Positions 12,305 through 23,235 of a stretch of DNA of 64,000 nucleotides are shown here, piece by piece (position 1 is the stretch's first letter; each line of letters begins with the position of its first letter). This DNA is from Annona cherimola (taxonomy: Eukaryota; Streptophyta; Magnoliopsida; Magnoliales; Annonaceae), in the NCBI GenBank assembly GCA_030490835.1, contig CM059972.1, positions 11,066,264 to 11,130,263 on the forward strand, in the 5' to 3' direction. Position numbers and translations under genes: made by a program. The notes beneath the pieces are model-generated. The model ran no database searches and was not told the DNA's origin. It was given only the letters and a program-made list of their open reading frames with translations.

Positions 12305-13075
12305 AGAGAGGTGAAGTTGCAGTCGAAGTCGACTCCACTTGCGACTTAGGTGAAGTCGCAAACCTAAGTTAACTCCAGATGCGACTTGGGTATAGCCTTA
12401 CAGAAGACTTCGAAGTTCTAAGGATTAAGTCGCTTTCCAAGTCGACTCCACAATATGACTTAGGTAAAGTCGCATCTCAAGTTGACCTGAGCTTGCGACT
12501 TAGGTGAAGTCGCATCTCAAGTCGACCTGAGCATGCGACTTGGGTAATGTCGAAGTCCAAGTCGACCCAAGCAAGAGACTCAAGTACATGACTACTTCAA
12601 ACTTCTTCAAAAATGAATTATTATTAAATGAACAACATTATATTCAAGATTGGACAACAAAATCAGGAAGGACAATCATCATGAATCAATGTCACAAAGA
12701 AAATCTTCTCAAAAGTATAGGGTATTGCTTTGTTTTTGAACAAAATAGATACATATCAAAGATATTTAATGAAGAACAAGAGAAGAAAAGGAAATGTACA
12801 ATATTAAGATTACTTGCAAGAAACCAAAGTTCCAAGAAAATCAAATGGTCGGTGAAGTCGCACCCGAAGTCGACTCCACCTGCAACTTGAGTCAAGTTCG
12901 AGACCAAGTCAACTTGAAGCTAAAACTTGGAAGTGGAAGCCAAGGACTGAAGTCGCACCTGAAGTCGACTCCAATATACGACTTGGGTAAAGTTGCACCC
13001 GAAGTCGACTCCACCATGCGACTTGGATGAAGTCACATGCCAAGTCGACTCCATACGCGACTTAGTTCGCAATTG
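12305..13075. repeat. 40-bp minisatellite of AAGTCGACTT units inside the LTR
   Basis: Units of about 40 bp run TGAAGTCGCA...AAGTCGAC...TGCGACTTGGG. Roughly six lie at 12305-12560 and about four more at 12845-13075, separated by ~280 bp of other LTR sequence. Each unit has inverted ends (AAGTCGCA/TGCGACTT) and a central palindrome (AAGTCGACTT or a variant), so single units can fold into hairpins. Confidence 0.85.
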
Positions 13076-13800
13076 TTGAAAAAATTCGAACGTTGGCGCA
13101 TTAAATGTGCACCACCTACCACCAAACATTCAAATTTCTTTTCCCATTATTTAAGGAGCTTAAAGAGGACGTGAAAGAGGTTAAAGAAGCATTGATTAAG
13201 CTCACCTTCCACTCTCTCTTGCATTTAAGTTGATCTACAAGAAGATTAAAGAAGAACTGTGCTTCAAGCTATTGAAAGTTGTATTGCTGTATTTCCTACT
13301 GCCTCTACAAGTTCTTCTAAATGCTGCAAACTGCCTACACAAATCTGTAAAGTGTGGATCTTTCATTTGTTCATATTTATTTTTCCCACTTGGTTTGAAA
13401 TTGAAAATCGAAACAAAGTGAAGGCAAAGTAGTGTTGTGATTGGAGTGAGACTCGTCACCTACTTGTGCTGTATTTATACAAGCCCCCTAGAGTTGAAAT
13501 CTAGAAGAGAGCCACTACTCTAGTTGTATTGAAATCCAATAGTGGAACCCAAGTCACAACGGGTGTGAGATTGGAAGAATGGAGTAGAGAAGATTGCCCG
13601 AATCACTACAAATCTTTGTCTCTTGAAATGGCTTGACTGTTTGTATTTTACTGTTTTATTTCTCTCCATCTTTTTGTTTGTTTCATTGAGGGGATTAACT
13701 CCAAAAAGGAAAAAATTTCTATTTAAGCAAAGAATTTTAAAATACTCAATTCGCCCCTCCCCTCTTGGGTAATTGTCATAAACTCGGGATCAACAACTTT

Positions 13801-14815
13801 ATACAATCATTTTTCCATATATAAATTTTATAGCAAATGATTTACATGCTAAAAAATCACTTTAAAGTTGTTATTTACATCAAATTATTTTACTATGTTA
13901 AATTTGTACTATTTTTAGATGGGGTTCATACACATGTCTAATTGATATGGTAATAGAATACAATATTTTAAATATAATAGGTGAAGTAGATTTTAATTTT
14001 ATCATCATGTGGGGCCTATTTCAGTGTCATTGCATATGGTGCAAAGGTGTTGCACTTGAAAATTTTTCATATATATGTAAATTTTCTCGCACAGCTTCAC
14101 TGCACCATAATTATGGTGCAATTAACTCAAAATGGGCCTTATATGATCATAAAATTATAATCTACTTCACCCATTCTATTTAGAATTGCGTCTTCTATTC
14201 TCATGCCAATTTTTATCCCAATTAGATATGTGTATAAACTCCATCTAAAAATAGTACAAATTCAACATAATAAAATAATTTGATGTAAATAACAACTTAA
14301 AGTTGTTTTTTCAACATATAAATCATTTGCTATAAAATTTATTTATAGATAAATGATTGTATAAAGTATCAATACATTTAAGTACAATAGAGCTCATTTT
14401 GGGCCAAATGTACCGTTAATTATTGTATAGTTTCACTGTACAGGAAAGATTTATATATATAGAGAGAGAGAGTTGTTCCGGTGCAGCGTCACTACACCGG
14501 AACAGCGGTACAGTGGCCCAAAAATGGGCCCCACATGATCATGAAATCATGATCTACTCCACCAATTGTATTTAGAATAATGTATTCTATTACCATACCA
14601 ATTTTCATCTCAATCAGATATGTATATGGGCCCCATCTAAAAATGGTACAAATCCAACGTAATAAAATAGTTTAATGTAAATAACAACTTTAAAGTATCT
14701 GATTGGGATGAAAATTGGTATGATAATAAAATACATTATTCTAAATACAATGGGTGAAGTAGATCATGATTTCATGATCATGTGGGGCCCATTTAGCGAT
14801 GCTGCACAGGAATAT
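13801..14815. repeat. P-family MITE copies downstream of the Copia-like LTR
   Basis: 13801-14070 is the remainder of the forward copy interrupted at 11799. 14085-14452 is a reversed copy (starts CACAGCTTCACTGCACCAT, ends TTCACTGTACAGGAAAG). 14463-14815 begins GTTGTTCCGGTGCAGCG and is itself a fold-back: its two halves (about 14520-14700 and 14697-14800) are inverted versions of the same P-family end region. Copies abut at TATATA or GAGAGA runs. Confidence 0.75.
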
Positions 14816-14830
14816 ATTCCATATATATAT

Positions 14831-15175
14831 ATTCCTATTAGCCCAAACGAAGCAAATGCTCCGTTTAGTCCATCTCAAAAAACTTATTTACAACTTTTTT
14901 TCATTTTACACTTGTTTATATAAGTGCATTTAACATATGAATCAAGTTTTATCATTTTCATATACGTATATATATATATATTTAAGATTTTATCTTTAAA
15001 AATTTTTAAAAATATATTACACATATCCAAAAATAGTAAAACTTAGATCATATATTGAATACTCTTAGATAAACAAATGTACGAAAAAAATAATAAAAAA
15101 TTTTGTTGTAAATAGATTTTTTTATGTGGGCTAAGTGGGACATTTGCTTAGCCCAAGCTAACGAGATCATTCCTC
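14831..15175. mobile_element. I-family MITE (MULE-type, TTAGCCC ends), copy in unit A
   Basis: Inverted ends: ATTCCTATTAGCCC at left, and TAGCCCAAGCTAACGAGATC before CATTCCTC at right. The same family is seen at 35424-35826, 36870-37221 and 47928-48140. The last has a clean 9-bp target duplication, which assigns the family to Mutator-type MITEs. The interior has a fold-back AT-rich core (ATCAAGTTTTATCATTTT...AAAATAGTAAAACTTAGAT). Confidence 0.7.
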
Positions 15176-15482
15176 TATATATATTATTTTGCTTTTTTGA
15201 TAAAACACTTATTTTAGGTGTATTTAATTCATAAATCAAGTTTATTTTTGAAAGAAATGTATATTTTTTTGGAGGAATTTCAAACACGAGTTTTTTAGTC
15301 ATTTTCAAGAGAAATGATCATATGCTTGTACGAATGTGTCTGTTTATTACAAGAAAGAAACAAGTAGCCATACATCTGAATTGCAATCCAAACAAGCGGA
15401 GCCAAATCACCAGCTGAAAAAGCTGTAATTAATAATAATAATTTCCCCCTTCAGGTCCCGTTGTTGGTCCCGTTGTTGAAAC

Positions 15483-18400
15483 CTAAACCAAAAGAGAACC
15501 TGTCATGACAGTAACAGCTCGGCCTCTGATGATTACTCGTTGTGTCGCCTCTTCCAGATGAAGTTCTAATATTCCACCCCTTGGGGAAACCTGTTTCGAG
15601 ATAAAATCCTGCTTTCCCAATTTTTTGCTCCAATATGGGACCAAAGCACAGTGCGCACTCCCACAAACTGGATCCTGAAACAAGCATGTGGCGTTTCAAT
15701 TAAGCTTGGACTCACTCCAATAATCAGAATTTCTTTTGAAATGTATTACTCATCTTCAAGAAGAGAAATCTTACAAGAGTACATAATGGCACTTTTTTCG
15801 GATCAATTACATAATGGCACTTTATGCAGATTTAAAGGCGTTTTCCCTCACTCTTCATTTTTCTTTCTCTGTGTTTTCCCCCATTCTTTTACTTGTATAC
15901 TTATTGTTCCTCATGACTTATCTTTTATCATTTGCAAAGTTGAGACTGCTATTTGTTACCTTGCAAGAAAATTGGACATCTAACATGTGATGGAGTAACT
16001 AGTAAACAATTTGAATCTAACAGCATCTAACCGCATCTAACGACATCTAACAATATCTAATTTTTAATATTTCAAAAATAGTTTACATAATTTGTGTATT
16101 TTTGCAAAAGATATATACTTAATAATTCATTTCAGAACTACGCAAACCTTTAAATAATTTTAAAACTAAATAAATATATAAAGTTATAATTAAAAATAAT
16201 AACTAATTTAAATTAAATGAAATAGAAATTTACGTAAATATATAAAACCGTAATAATTATTATATATATGATGTTGTAAAACTAAAATTGTAATAAATTG
16301 TATATAATTGTAATTTAGATTTAATATATAAATATATGTTACTTTTTGGGATTGGTTAAATAATCAATTTAGTAAATAACTATATTTAATAGAAATTTTA
16401 TAATAAAATTTATTAAAATTATAAAATAATATTATTACAATTTATATGACAAATTTAATGTATTAATATACTAATTGTGATTTATTGTTACTAGAATTAA
16501 TAAATTTAAAATAAAAATAAAAATTTATTTACTTCAAGTGAAATCAATGTAAAATTATCAATTTAATAAATATTTACATTGAATAAAAAATTTATTAAAA
16601 AATTTCATGTTATAGAACACCTGTAAATAAAATCCAATCAAATTTAAAGTTCAATGACATCTAAAGTTATACCTATTAAACAAAATCAAAATCAAAATCA
16701 AAATTATCTGGTGTTGGCATGTTAACATGTTGGAAATAAAATTATGACAGTAATTAATTGTTAAAATTATGCAAATATGTATTGCCTGTGCATGATTTCC
16801 TGTGGACCATCGAAGCATACAAAGTTGGTACTCCATCTTCTTCAAGTGACGTAAGGCATGAACGTCGTCTATGAGCTCACTACCAGCGTTGTCCTTTGGG
16901 TGATCTAAACCGATCAAGTGAACATTGGCAGCATGGCATAATAGAAAAACCCAAATCCCATAGTTGGCGGCACTCTTCTAAAATCTGGCGCCCATTAAAT
17001 CCGACAAACTGTCATTATAGATTCGGCACCAATGACCATCGAGCTCCAGATCTGAGTCGTCTATTTGATCTGTGGTGCTACTACTGCAACAACCCATCCT
17101 CTTTATTCCAAATACCACAGACATCTTCCTCCATTAATTCCAGCATCAATAGTCATTTCTTCCTCTATTGCGGCTATAGAAATGGATCTTCCCCATGGAT
17201 TTTTCAGCCTTTTCCTCTTCAAATTAGGCATCTTAGATCTAGGGCCAATGAAATGAATCCCATCTCTAGACGCACCAGGCGGCCATCATATTTTCGCAAT
17301 CCCCATTTTAGATTTGCGTGCATGAATGCTAACCAAATTCCTTAAGACTCTTTCATCTTGTCGGCCGCCATGCTCAATATAACCCCTTCCATTGTTCGCA
17401 AGTCTAGCAAAGAAACCATAGAGAAAGAAGATGAGGGACGATGAAAGAGAGCAGAGGTGAAAGTGAGATGCATGAATCTGATGCGCCTCTCTCGACTTTT
17501 TGAACTTCCGAAACTGCCCAGACATATCCTAACCATCCACCATAAATGAATGGTAATGATGCAGCTTCCTGAGAGAAAAAACGCGGGTGCGCTTCTCATG
17601 GGTTGGCTCCCATTCATTTCTCGTTGCATAATCAACATGGCGGCAAAAATCGAACTCATCAAATTCCATTTGACAGATTCAAGCATGAGTCCAACTCAAA
17701 TTGATCTCATCAAGCAAGGGAGTTAGTGATGTGGAGTATCTGGCCATGGTGAAGACACGATTCAGGGGTGCTAATTGACCTTGGACCTAACTTCAGGTAC
17801 CCCAAGTGAGTGACTAATCAGAGGATATTATTGAGACTCGAAATGTGCTCCCTTCTTGGCATTGATTGTCTTCAGTTAGTGTCACGCACAGACCTAGAAA
17901 AGCAACCATTGGGTCTGACGCACAGAGCACACAAACCCAGAAAACGTCCATTGGGCCTGCGGGCTATGGGCCTCACAATGTGATATTGTCCGCTCTGGCC
18001 TGGCAGCTTAGCCGCACGGCTTTAAAACGCGTCACACCATATTGAACTTGAGACCCACTTATAAACTACCAGGAACTTTCTCCCCTTTTCGATGTGGGAT
18101 TCGGTTCTGGGCTATTACAAGCCCACCAGCTTCCGCCTGGTTCGTCCCCGAACCACAACCCAAACTCTGGGCTTCTGCCTGCAGCCCTGACTTTCACTGG
18201 TTCAACTCTCCGAACCACATCTACTGGAGGGGGAGCCGCTCTGATACCACTGTCACGCACAGACCCAGAAAAGCAACCATTGGGTCTGACGCACAGAGCA
18301 CACAAACCCAGAAAACGTCCATTGGGCCTGCGGGCTATGGGCCTCACAGTGTGATATTGTCCGCTCTGGCCTGGCAGCTTAGCCGCACGGCTTTAAAACG

Positions 18401-21228
18401 TGTCACACCATATTGAACTTGAGACCCATAGCCCGCAGGCCCAATGGACGTTTTCTGGGTTTGTGTGCTCTGTGCGTCAGACCCAATGGTCGCTTTTCTG
18501 GGTCTGTGCGTGACAGTGGTATCAGAGCGGCTCCCCCTCCAATAGATGTGGTTCAAAGAGTTGAACCAGTGAAAGTCAGGGCTGCAGGCAGAAGCCCAGA
18601 GTTTGGGTTGTGGTTCGGGGACGAACCAGGTGGAAGCTGGTGGGCTTGTAATAGCCCAGAACCGAATCCCACATCGAAAAGGGGAGAAAGTTCCTGATAG
18701 TTTATAAGTGGGTCTCAAGTTCAATATGGTGTGACGCGTTTTAAAGCCGTGCGGCTAAGCTGCCAGGCCAGAGCGGACAATATCACACTGTGAGGCCCAT
18801 AGCCCGCAGGCCCAATGGACGTTTTCTGGGTTTGTGTGCTCTGTGCGTCAGACCCAATGGTCGCTTTTCTGGGTCTGTGCGTGACAGTGGTATCAGAGCG
18901 GCTCCCCCTCCAATAGATGTGGTTCAGAGAGTTGAACCAGTGAAAGTCAGGGCTGCAGGCAGAAGCCCAGAGTTTGGGTTGTGGTTCGGGGACGAACCAG
19001 GCGGAAGCTGGTGGGCTTGTAATAGCCCAGAACCGAATCCCACATCAAAAAGGGGAGAAAGTTCCTGGTAGTTTATAAGTGGGTCTTAAGTTCAATATGG
19101 TGTGACGCGTTTTAAAGCCGTGCGGCTAAGCTGCCAGGCCAGAGCGGACAATATCACACTGTGAGGCCCATAGCCCGCAGGCCCAATGGACGTTTTCTGG
19201 GTTTGTGTGCTCTGTGCGTCAGACCCAATGGTTGCTTTTCTGGGTCTGTGCGTGACAGTGGTATCAGAGCGGCTCCCCCTCCAGTAGATGTGGTTCGGAG
19301 AGTTGAACCAGTGAAAGTCAGGGCTGCAGGCAGAAGCCCAGAGTTTGGGTTGTGGTTCGGGGACGAACCAGGCGGAAGCTGGTGGGCTTGTAATAGCCCA
19401 GAACCGAATCCCACATCGAAAAGGGGAGAAAGTTCCTGGTAGTTTATAAGTGGGTCTCAAGTTCAATATGGTGTGACGCGTTTTAAAGCCGTGCGGCTAA
19501 GCTGCCAGGCCAGAGCGGACAATATCACACTGTGAGGCCCATAGCCCGCAGACCCAATGGACGTTTTCTGGGTTTGTGTGCTCTGTGCGTCAGACCCAAT
19601 GGTTGCTTTTCTGGGTCTGTGCGTGACAGTTAGCATCCTTGTAGTTGAGTTGGAATCAGTTGGTAGCCTTGCAGGATTCAAGTAGATAACCCTGATTAGT
19701 CGGGAAAGAGATTGGATGAGATTATAATTATCTTGGATAAGACAGTAGCGTCATCTATTCAGCTGCAAAATTTTTCCAACCCTTCCCATCTGATTTTGGC
19801 CTTAAAGCATCTTATATTTAATTTCGGTCTTCACGAACTAACTGACACGTAGCCATAGCTTCAGATGGTAAATTCTGTATCTCTGTAGTTTTTTTTTTAT
19901 TATTGTTACTAGAATAGATATATCTATATTTATAAGTCACGATAGCATTACACTATAGTATAAATTTAATGAAATGAAGCGCAAGATGAGCAGCAATTGT
20001 AGACGTTAGGTCGACGGTGTCAGCTTGTAAGGTTTAGACTGGAAGAACTGCACATTACCTCATTGATGCCGAACTTCGGGCAGAAGTAACGAGTGAAAAA
20101 ATCAAACCCGGAGTCCTGGGGTGCCTTCCCTGTAATGATAACACCTATTCCTGGGCATTCCCGTATCTCATCAATCTGAGGTCGAAGATCAGCAACTGCC
20201 TTTCCTGATGGCAGCTCCACCTATCATGCGAGGTGAGATTCATCAGTTCGTGAGTAGTTACCAACATTAGAAAGCCTATGAAAATGAACTTTGAAGTTTA
20301 CAAACAGGGTGGATGTAAACAAAGTGGAACAGGTCTTCAAAATACCCCAACAGGGATGTTTGAACATAGATATATGCGCGATAGAAAAGATACAGGGAAG
20401 AAGTCAAAACAACTTACAATGAGGTTGCCACTAGTAGCCTTCTGCACACTGAGCATGGAAACACCATCCAGTGTTCTGGGGATTGATGGAATCTCTGAGG
20501 AATTGCAATCAGTAGCCGAGATGGCAGGAAAATCCAATTCAATGGTGAAGCGTTCTTCCGTTTCACCATTTAACGATGCACGCTCTAATTGCTTAGAACA
20601 ATCAACCTTCTTGGCAGTCAGAAGTCCAGATTTTGTGAAGAATTCAATGGTACTCGTTGCAGATAAACCCCGAGTAAAAAGAAAATGTGCAGCTGCTAAG
20701 GTTGCATGGCCACAAAGCTCAACCTAAAAACACAGTGAATCATTCTCAAACAATAAATATAGGAAACCACTAGAATTCGTTTGTGTTAGTTTTGTGGCCA
20801 AAATATTACGACTGTTGATGATGATACTGAAAGCAGAAGGTGGAAAACCAAAATGGTTGCCATTTGGAAAATGAAATCCGTACTTCAGCAGCAGGAGTGA
20901 ACCATCGGAGATGAAATGTCGAATTTGGACTGCCATTTTCCAATGGATTGCCGACAGCTGGATGAGCAAAACGCAGAAATGCGGTTTGTGAGACGTTGAA
21001 TTCCGCTGCGACCGACTGCATCCACTCCTCATCTTTCTCTTCTTCCAGCAAACAGATTGCCGCGGGATTGCCCTTGAACGGCAAGTCAGTGAAGGCGTCA
21101 ATCTGATAGAAAAATAAATGCCCGTGAATCACAGAAAGAGGAGAAATTGAAGACGATGGTGAAAGGACGATGAGAGAGAGAACGGGAGAAAAGCATACCA
21201 CCGAATATTGGACTGATTTCCCTGCCAT
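15483..21228 (-). CDS. PhzF-like isomerase family protein, copy A (5 exons, 302 aa, catalytic Glu replaced by Gln)
   Basis: Minus-strand exons: 21228-21199, 21102-20884, 20723-20418, 20220-20059 and 15674-15483 (30, 219, 306, 162 and 192 nt). All introns are phase 0 with GT/AG ends, and the join is fully open. The product belongs to the PhzF fold family (diaminopimelate-epimerase-like, two similar halves). In plants these cytosolic-looking proteins are annotated as uncharacterised isomerases and their substrate is unknown. Family blocks seen: DAFTDLPFKGNPAAICLLEE (residues 12-31), ELCGHATLAAAH (85-96, with the conserved His 89) and DPVCGSAHCALVPYWSKKLG (240-259, with the conserved Asp 240). 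Length is normal for plant members. The position equivalent to catalytic Glu45 of Pseudomonas PhzF is Gln49 (NVSQTAF, codon CAA). The paralogue at 37.5-40.1 kb has Glu. Intron 4 is 4.4 kb and carries an X-type repeat and a TRIM. Activity may therefore be lost despite the intact frame. Confidence 0.93.
16006..17612 (-). repeat. X-type AT-rich repeat with reversed TTAGAT array, inserted in intron 4 of PhzF copy A
   Basis: Copy B has only about 140 unrelated bases at the corresponding place. The block opens with CATCTAACNN units of 10 bp (16010-16060), the reverse complement of the arrays at 27.14 and 46.63 kb. It then follows the same AT-rich text as those elements in reverse (TTTTGCAAAAGATATATACTT at about 16105). 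The remainder (16840-17530) is less AT-rich and gene-like, with open frames on both strands (minus: a DDVHALRHLKKMEYQLCMLR segment at about 16800-16880). I do not recognise it; it may be captured exon sequence or element-specific sequence. Confidence 0.6.
17880..19628. mobile_element. TRIM retroelement array in head-to-head (palindromic) arrangement, 5-bp TSD
   Basis: A miniature LTR retroelement with 240-bp LTRs (TGTAATAGCCC...GTGCGTGACA) and a 131-bp interior that begins with the initiator-Met-tRNA primer site TGGTATCAGAGC. Plus-oriented LTRs are 18647-18886, 19018-19257 and 19389-19628, preceded by a partial one ending at 18514. The left part is minus-oriented: a full LTR at 17880-18119, interior, then a partial LTR to about 18427, where orientation flips at a shared CCCA. 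Flanks are GTTAG at 17875-17879 and 19629-19633. Copy B keeps the empty site (CTTCAGTTAGCATCC, near 38470-38485). Both outer ends are therefore the same (U5) LTR end, which is unusual. A TATA-like TTTATAAG lies in each LTR. No protein is encoded; the long frames here are shadows of the repeat. Confidence 0.92.
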
Positions 21229-21287
21229 CTGGCCTCTCTGCTACTGCTCTGTCTCTGTGAAAGCTCCTGTATTGTACTTATAAGGAA

Positions 21288-21290
<3 letters not shown>

Positions 21291-21337
<47 letters not shown>
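21291..21337. repeat. (GA)n microsatellite upstream of PhzF copy A
   Basis: Pure GA run about 60 bases upstream of the start codon, within the probable 5' leader or promoter. The equivalent in copy B (40141-40161) is roughly half as long. Confidence 0.95.
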
Positions 21338-21340
<3 letters not shown>

Positions 21341-21565
21341 GAAAAGAGGTATAGAGCTCGGCAGTTTCGTTCTTCGCTAGTTGTTTTTAGGGCGGCTGCT
21401 CTGTCGTCGCTGGGAAATAGCTCCGAACTTTCGTTCTTTCAAAGGTAACGTTTTTTAATTGTTTTTGACCTAATGGTCACGTTGCTTGGCACATCCATTT
21501 CAAGAGAGGAAAAACATTCGATTTAGACCTACGTCTACTGCCAGACATTGCATCCCTGTCCACCA

Positions 21566-21623
21566 CTTCCACTTCCATTTCCATTTCCATTTCCATTTCC
21601 ATTTCCATGGCCATTTCCATGGC
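21566..21623. repeat. (TTCCAT)n hexanucleotide array
   Basis: Five or more CATTTC units followed by CCATGG palindromes. The paralogous site in copy B (about 40400-40425) has only two units. It accounts for the spurious low-complexity frames on both strands. Confidence 0.9.
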
Positions 21624-21913
21624 CCGGAAAGGTTTTGCCTTTCCGAGACATTTTCGGTGGCTCTTTTTTTTATTATTATTACTTTTTGGATGGAGATTTT
21701 TTCTAGCCAAGCCTCGCCTTCCCTCACTCTACTGTCGACTACAAGCGTGTCGTTACTGTCGTATCGCTTCCATTTGCTAAGTTAACTTTGGATGCTTGAG
21801 AGAGAGAGAGAGAGCGCGCGCGTGTTGGACTTGTTTTCCTGCTATCCCTCGGTTCTTTGCTGCTCGACCTGCGAGGCTGCGACCGCCGAAGCGAGGGGCA
21901 CGGAAGGAATCTG

Positions 21914-22270
21914 GGAGCCCCATCGCATGCGCGCGCATACCCCTATTTTTTTATTTTTTTTTATAAAACGGTTAATCTAAGTATATTTAACATTAATATT
22001 TTTAGAGTATTTTAGATATTTATTTTTAATTTTTGAAAATCAGTAGCATTTTACGTAATTTAAAATTACCTAAAATGCCACTGATTTTCAAAAATTAAAA
22101 ATAAATATATAAAATACTCCAAAATAGTAAAAATGTATAAACATATTTAATATATATAGATTAACAATATTGTAAAAAAAATTTGAAAAAAATAAAAAAA
22201 ATAGGTGTATGCACCCGGGAGCATGTAGCGCTGCATGCTCCCGGGCGTATGCGATCGGACTCCAGGCTCC
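21914..22270. mobile_element. MULE-type MITE, GGAGCC termini, 357 bp
   Basis: Starts GGAGCCCCATCGCATGCG and ends ATGCGATCGGACTCCAGGCTCC. Both ends run into CACCTATTTTTTT-like A/T tracts. It is absent from copy B, where the continuous site GAAGGAAACTGTGGG (about 40681) remains. Flanks AGGAATCTG (21905-21913) and AAGAAACTG (22271-22279) match at 7 of 9 positions. The interior is a large palindrome built on AAAATCAGTAGCATTTTACG and its complement. The ends resemble those of the 1.5-kb MULE at 4366. Confidence 0.82.
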
Positions 22271-22333
22271 AAGAAACTGTGGGGTATTTGCCAAATCTCA
22301 ACTGAATCCGTACACCCCGGGCCCGGTGCACTG

Positions 22334-22961
22334 TAAAGGTGCAGTTCAGGCTCATTAAACTCATATATATCTCAATTTTAGCCTTAACCTTAACTTAATT
22401 TGTAAAATTTAAATTCTAACTATATTTTTAAAAAATCAAGTTTAAGTTGAATTTTGAATTGAAATTTAGATCGATGAGTTTACATTTTATTTAAAAATTA
22501 TAAGTTTAAATTTTTTTATAAATTAATAATAACAACAAATCATGTAAATGAACAAAATAATATATAGTCAAACTATATATTTTTAAAAAATATAGCAATA
22601 TAAAAATATTTCTAGAAAAAAATTTAACATCGAAAACGAGATAAATAAAGAAAATTAATGGATTTAAAAGTAAATAATGATAACATAATTACAATACGCC
22701 AAATGTATATTCAAATATAAATAAAATAAAATACACGAACATATATATTGTTTAGATATTATATATATAATATATTTTATAATAAATATAAAATGAAAAA
22801 TCGAGCTTTGGTTCTTTGGTTTGGATTCACGAAAATCTTAACCCTATCATATTTACAAATCAGGTTTTTCAGGCTCAAGTTGTAAAAAAACAAGTTCCAG
22901 CGTTGAAATTTATGTACGGCAGGCTAGATTCGGGCTGAAACCTGCCCAAGTTGCACCCTTA
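22334..22961. mobile_element. hAT-like repeat (AAGGGTGCA ends), unit A copy
   Basis: The left end TAAAGGTGCAGTTCAGGC and the reversed right end TAAGGGTGCAACTTGGGC are imperfect inverted repeats of the CAGGGGTGCAA kind seen in plant hAT elements. The body is AT-rich and non-coding. It is shared with copy B (40747-41404), so it predates the duplication. No convincing 8-bp TSD. Confidence 0.45.
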
Positions 22962-22984
22962 ACTATAAGGGTACAAAATTTTAT

Positions 22985-23235
22985 TTTCTAATTTTTAAAA
23001 AGAATTTTGTACAACTGTTAATAGGGTGTTTAACATATGCATCAAAATCTACCATTTTTAGATATTTATAGAAAATCAATGACATTTTCCTAATTCAAAA
23101 TTACGAAAAAGCTACTAATTTTAGAAAATCTAAAAAATTTCTATAGATATCCAAAAATAGTAAAATTTGATACATATGTTAAATACACTTATATTAACAA
23201 TTGTAAAAAAATAAATTTTTACATCCAGATACACC
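22985..23235. repeat. Palindromic AT-rich MITE core
   Basis: Fold-back sequence: GTTTAACATATGCATCAAAA...CATTTTCCTAATTCAAAATTACGAAAAAGC and back. It has the same central module as the MITEs at 14.83, 21.91, 49.93, 57.0 and 58.9 kb. Its outer ends are not clear. Copy B retains only the left half because about 250 bp are deleted near 41570. Confidence 0.55.

Larger units (their letters stand above)
11800..13795. mobile_element. Copia-like solo LTR (1,996 bp) with 5-bp TSD
   Basis: Starts TGTTGAAATTCG and ends GGGATCAACA, so the termini form the TGTTGA/TCAACA inverted repeat typical of plant Ty1/Copia LTRs. Flanks are ACTTT at 11795-11799 and ACTTT at 13796-13800. The duplicated P-family copy at 27.91-28.28 kb still has the uninterrupted site (GAAACTTTATAC near 28001), which proves the insertion. 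No internal domain or second LTR is present. It contains a nested MITE (11998-12262) and many 40-bp AAGTCGACTT repeats. The size suggests a long-LTR lineage such as SIRE/Maximus, but that is inference. Confidence 0.88.

Noticed and set aside
12540..13030. 116- and 78-codon frames in the Copia-like LTR
   Set aside because: Built from the 40-bp AAGTCGACTT repeats; no domain.
18042..19681. Several 60-126-codon frames on both strands
   Set aside because: They recur with the 371-bp TRIM unit and lie in LTR and primer-site sequence; non-coding.
20278..20727. 149-codon plus-strand frame (and its twin at 39132-39581)
   Set aside because: Antisense shadow of PhzF exon 3.
21477..21785. Frames encoding MEMEME, WKWKWK or HFHFHF repeats
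   Set aside because: Translations of the TTCCAT hexanucleotide array.
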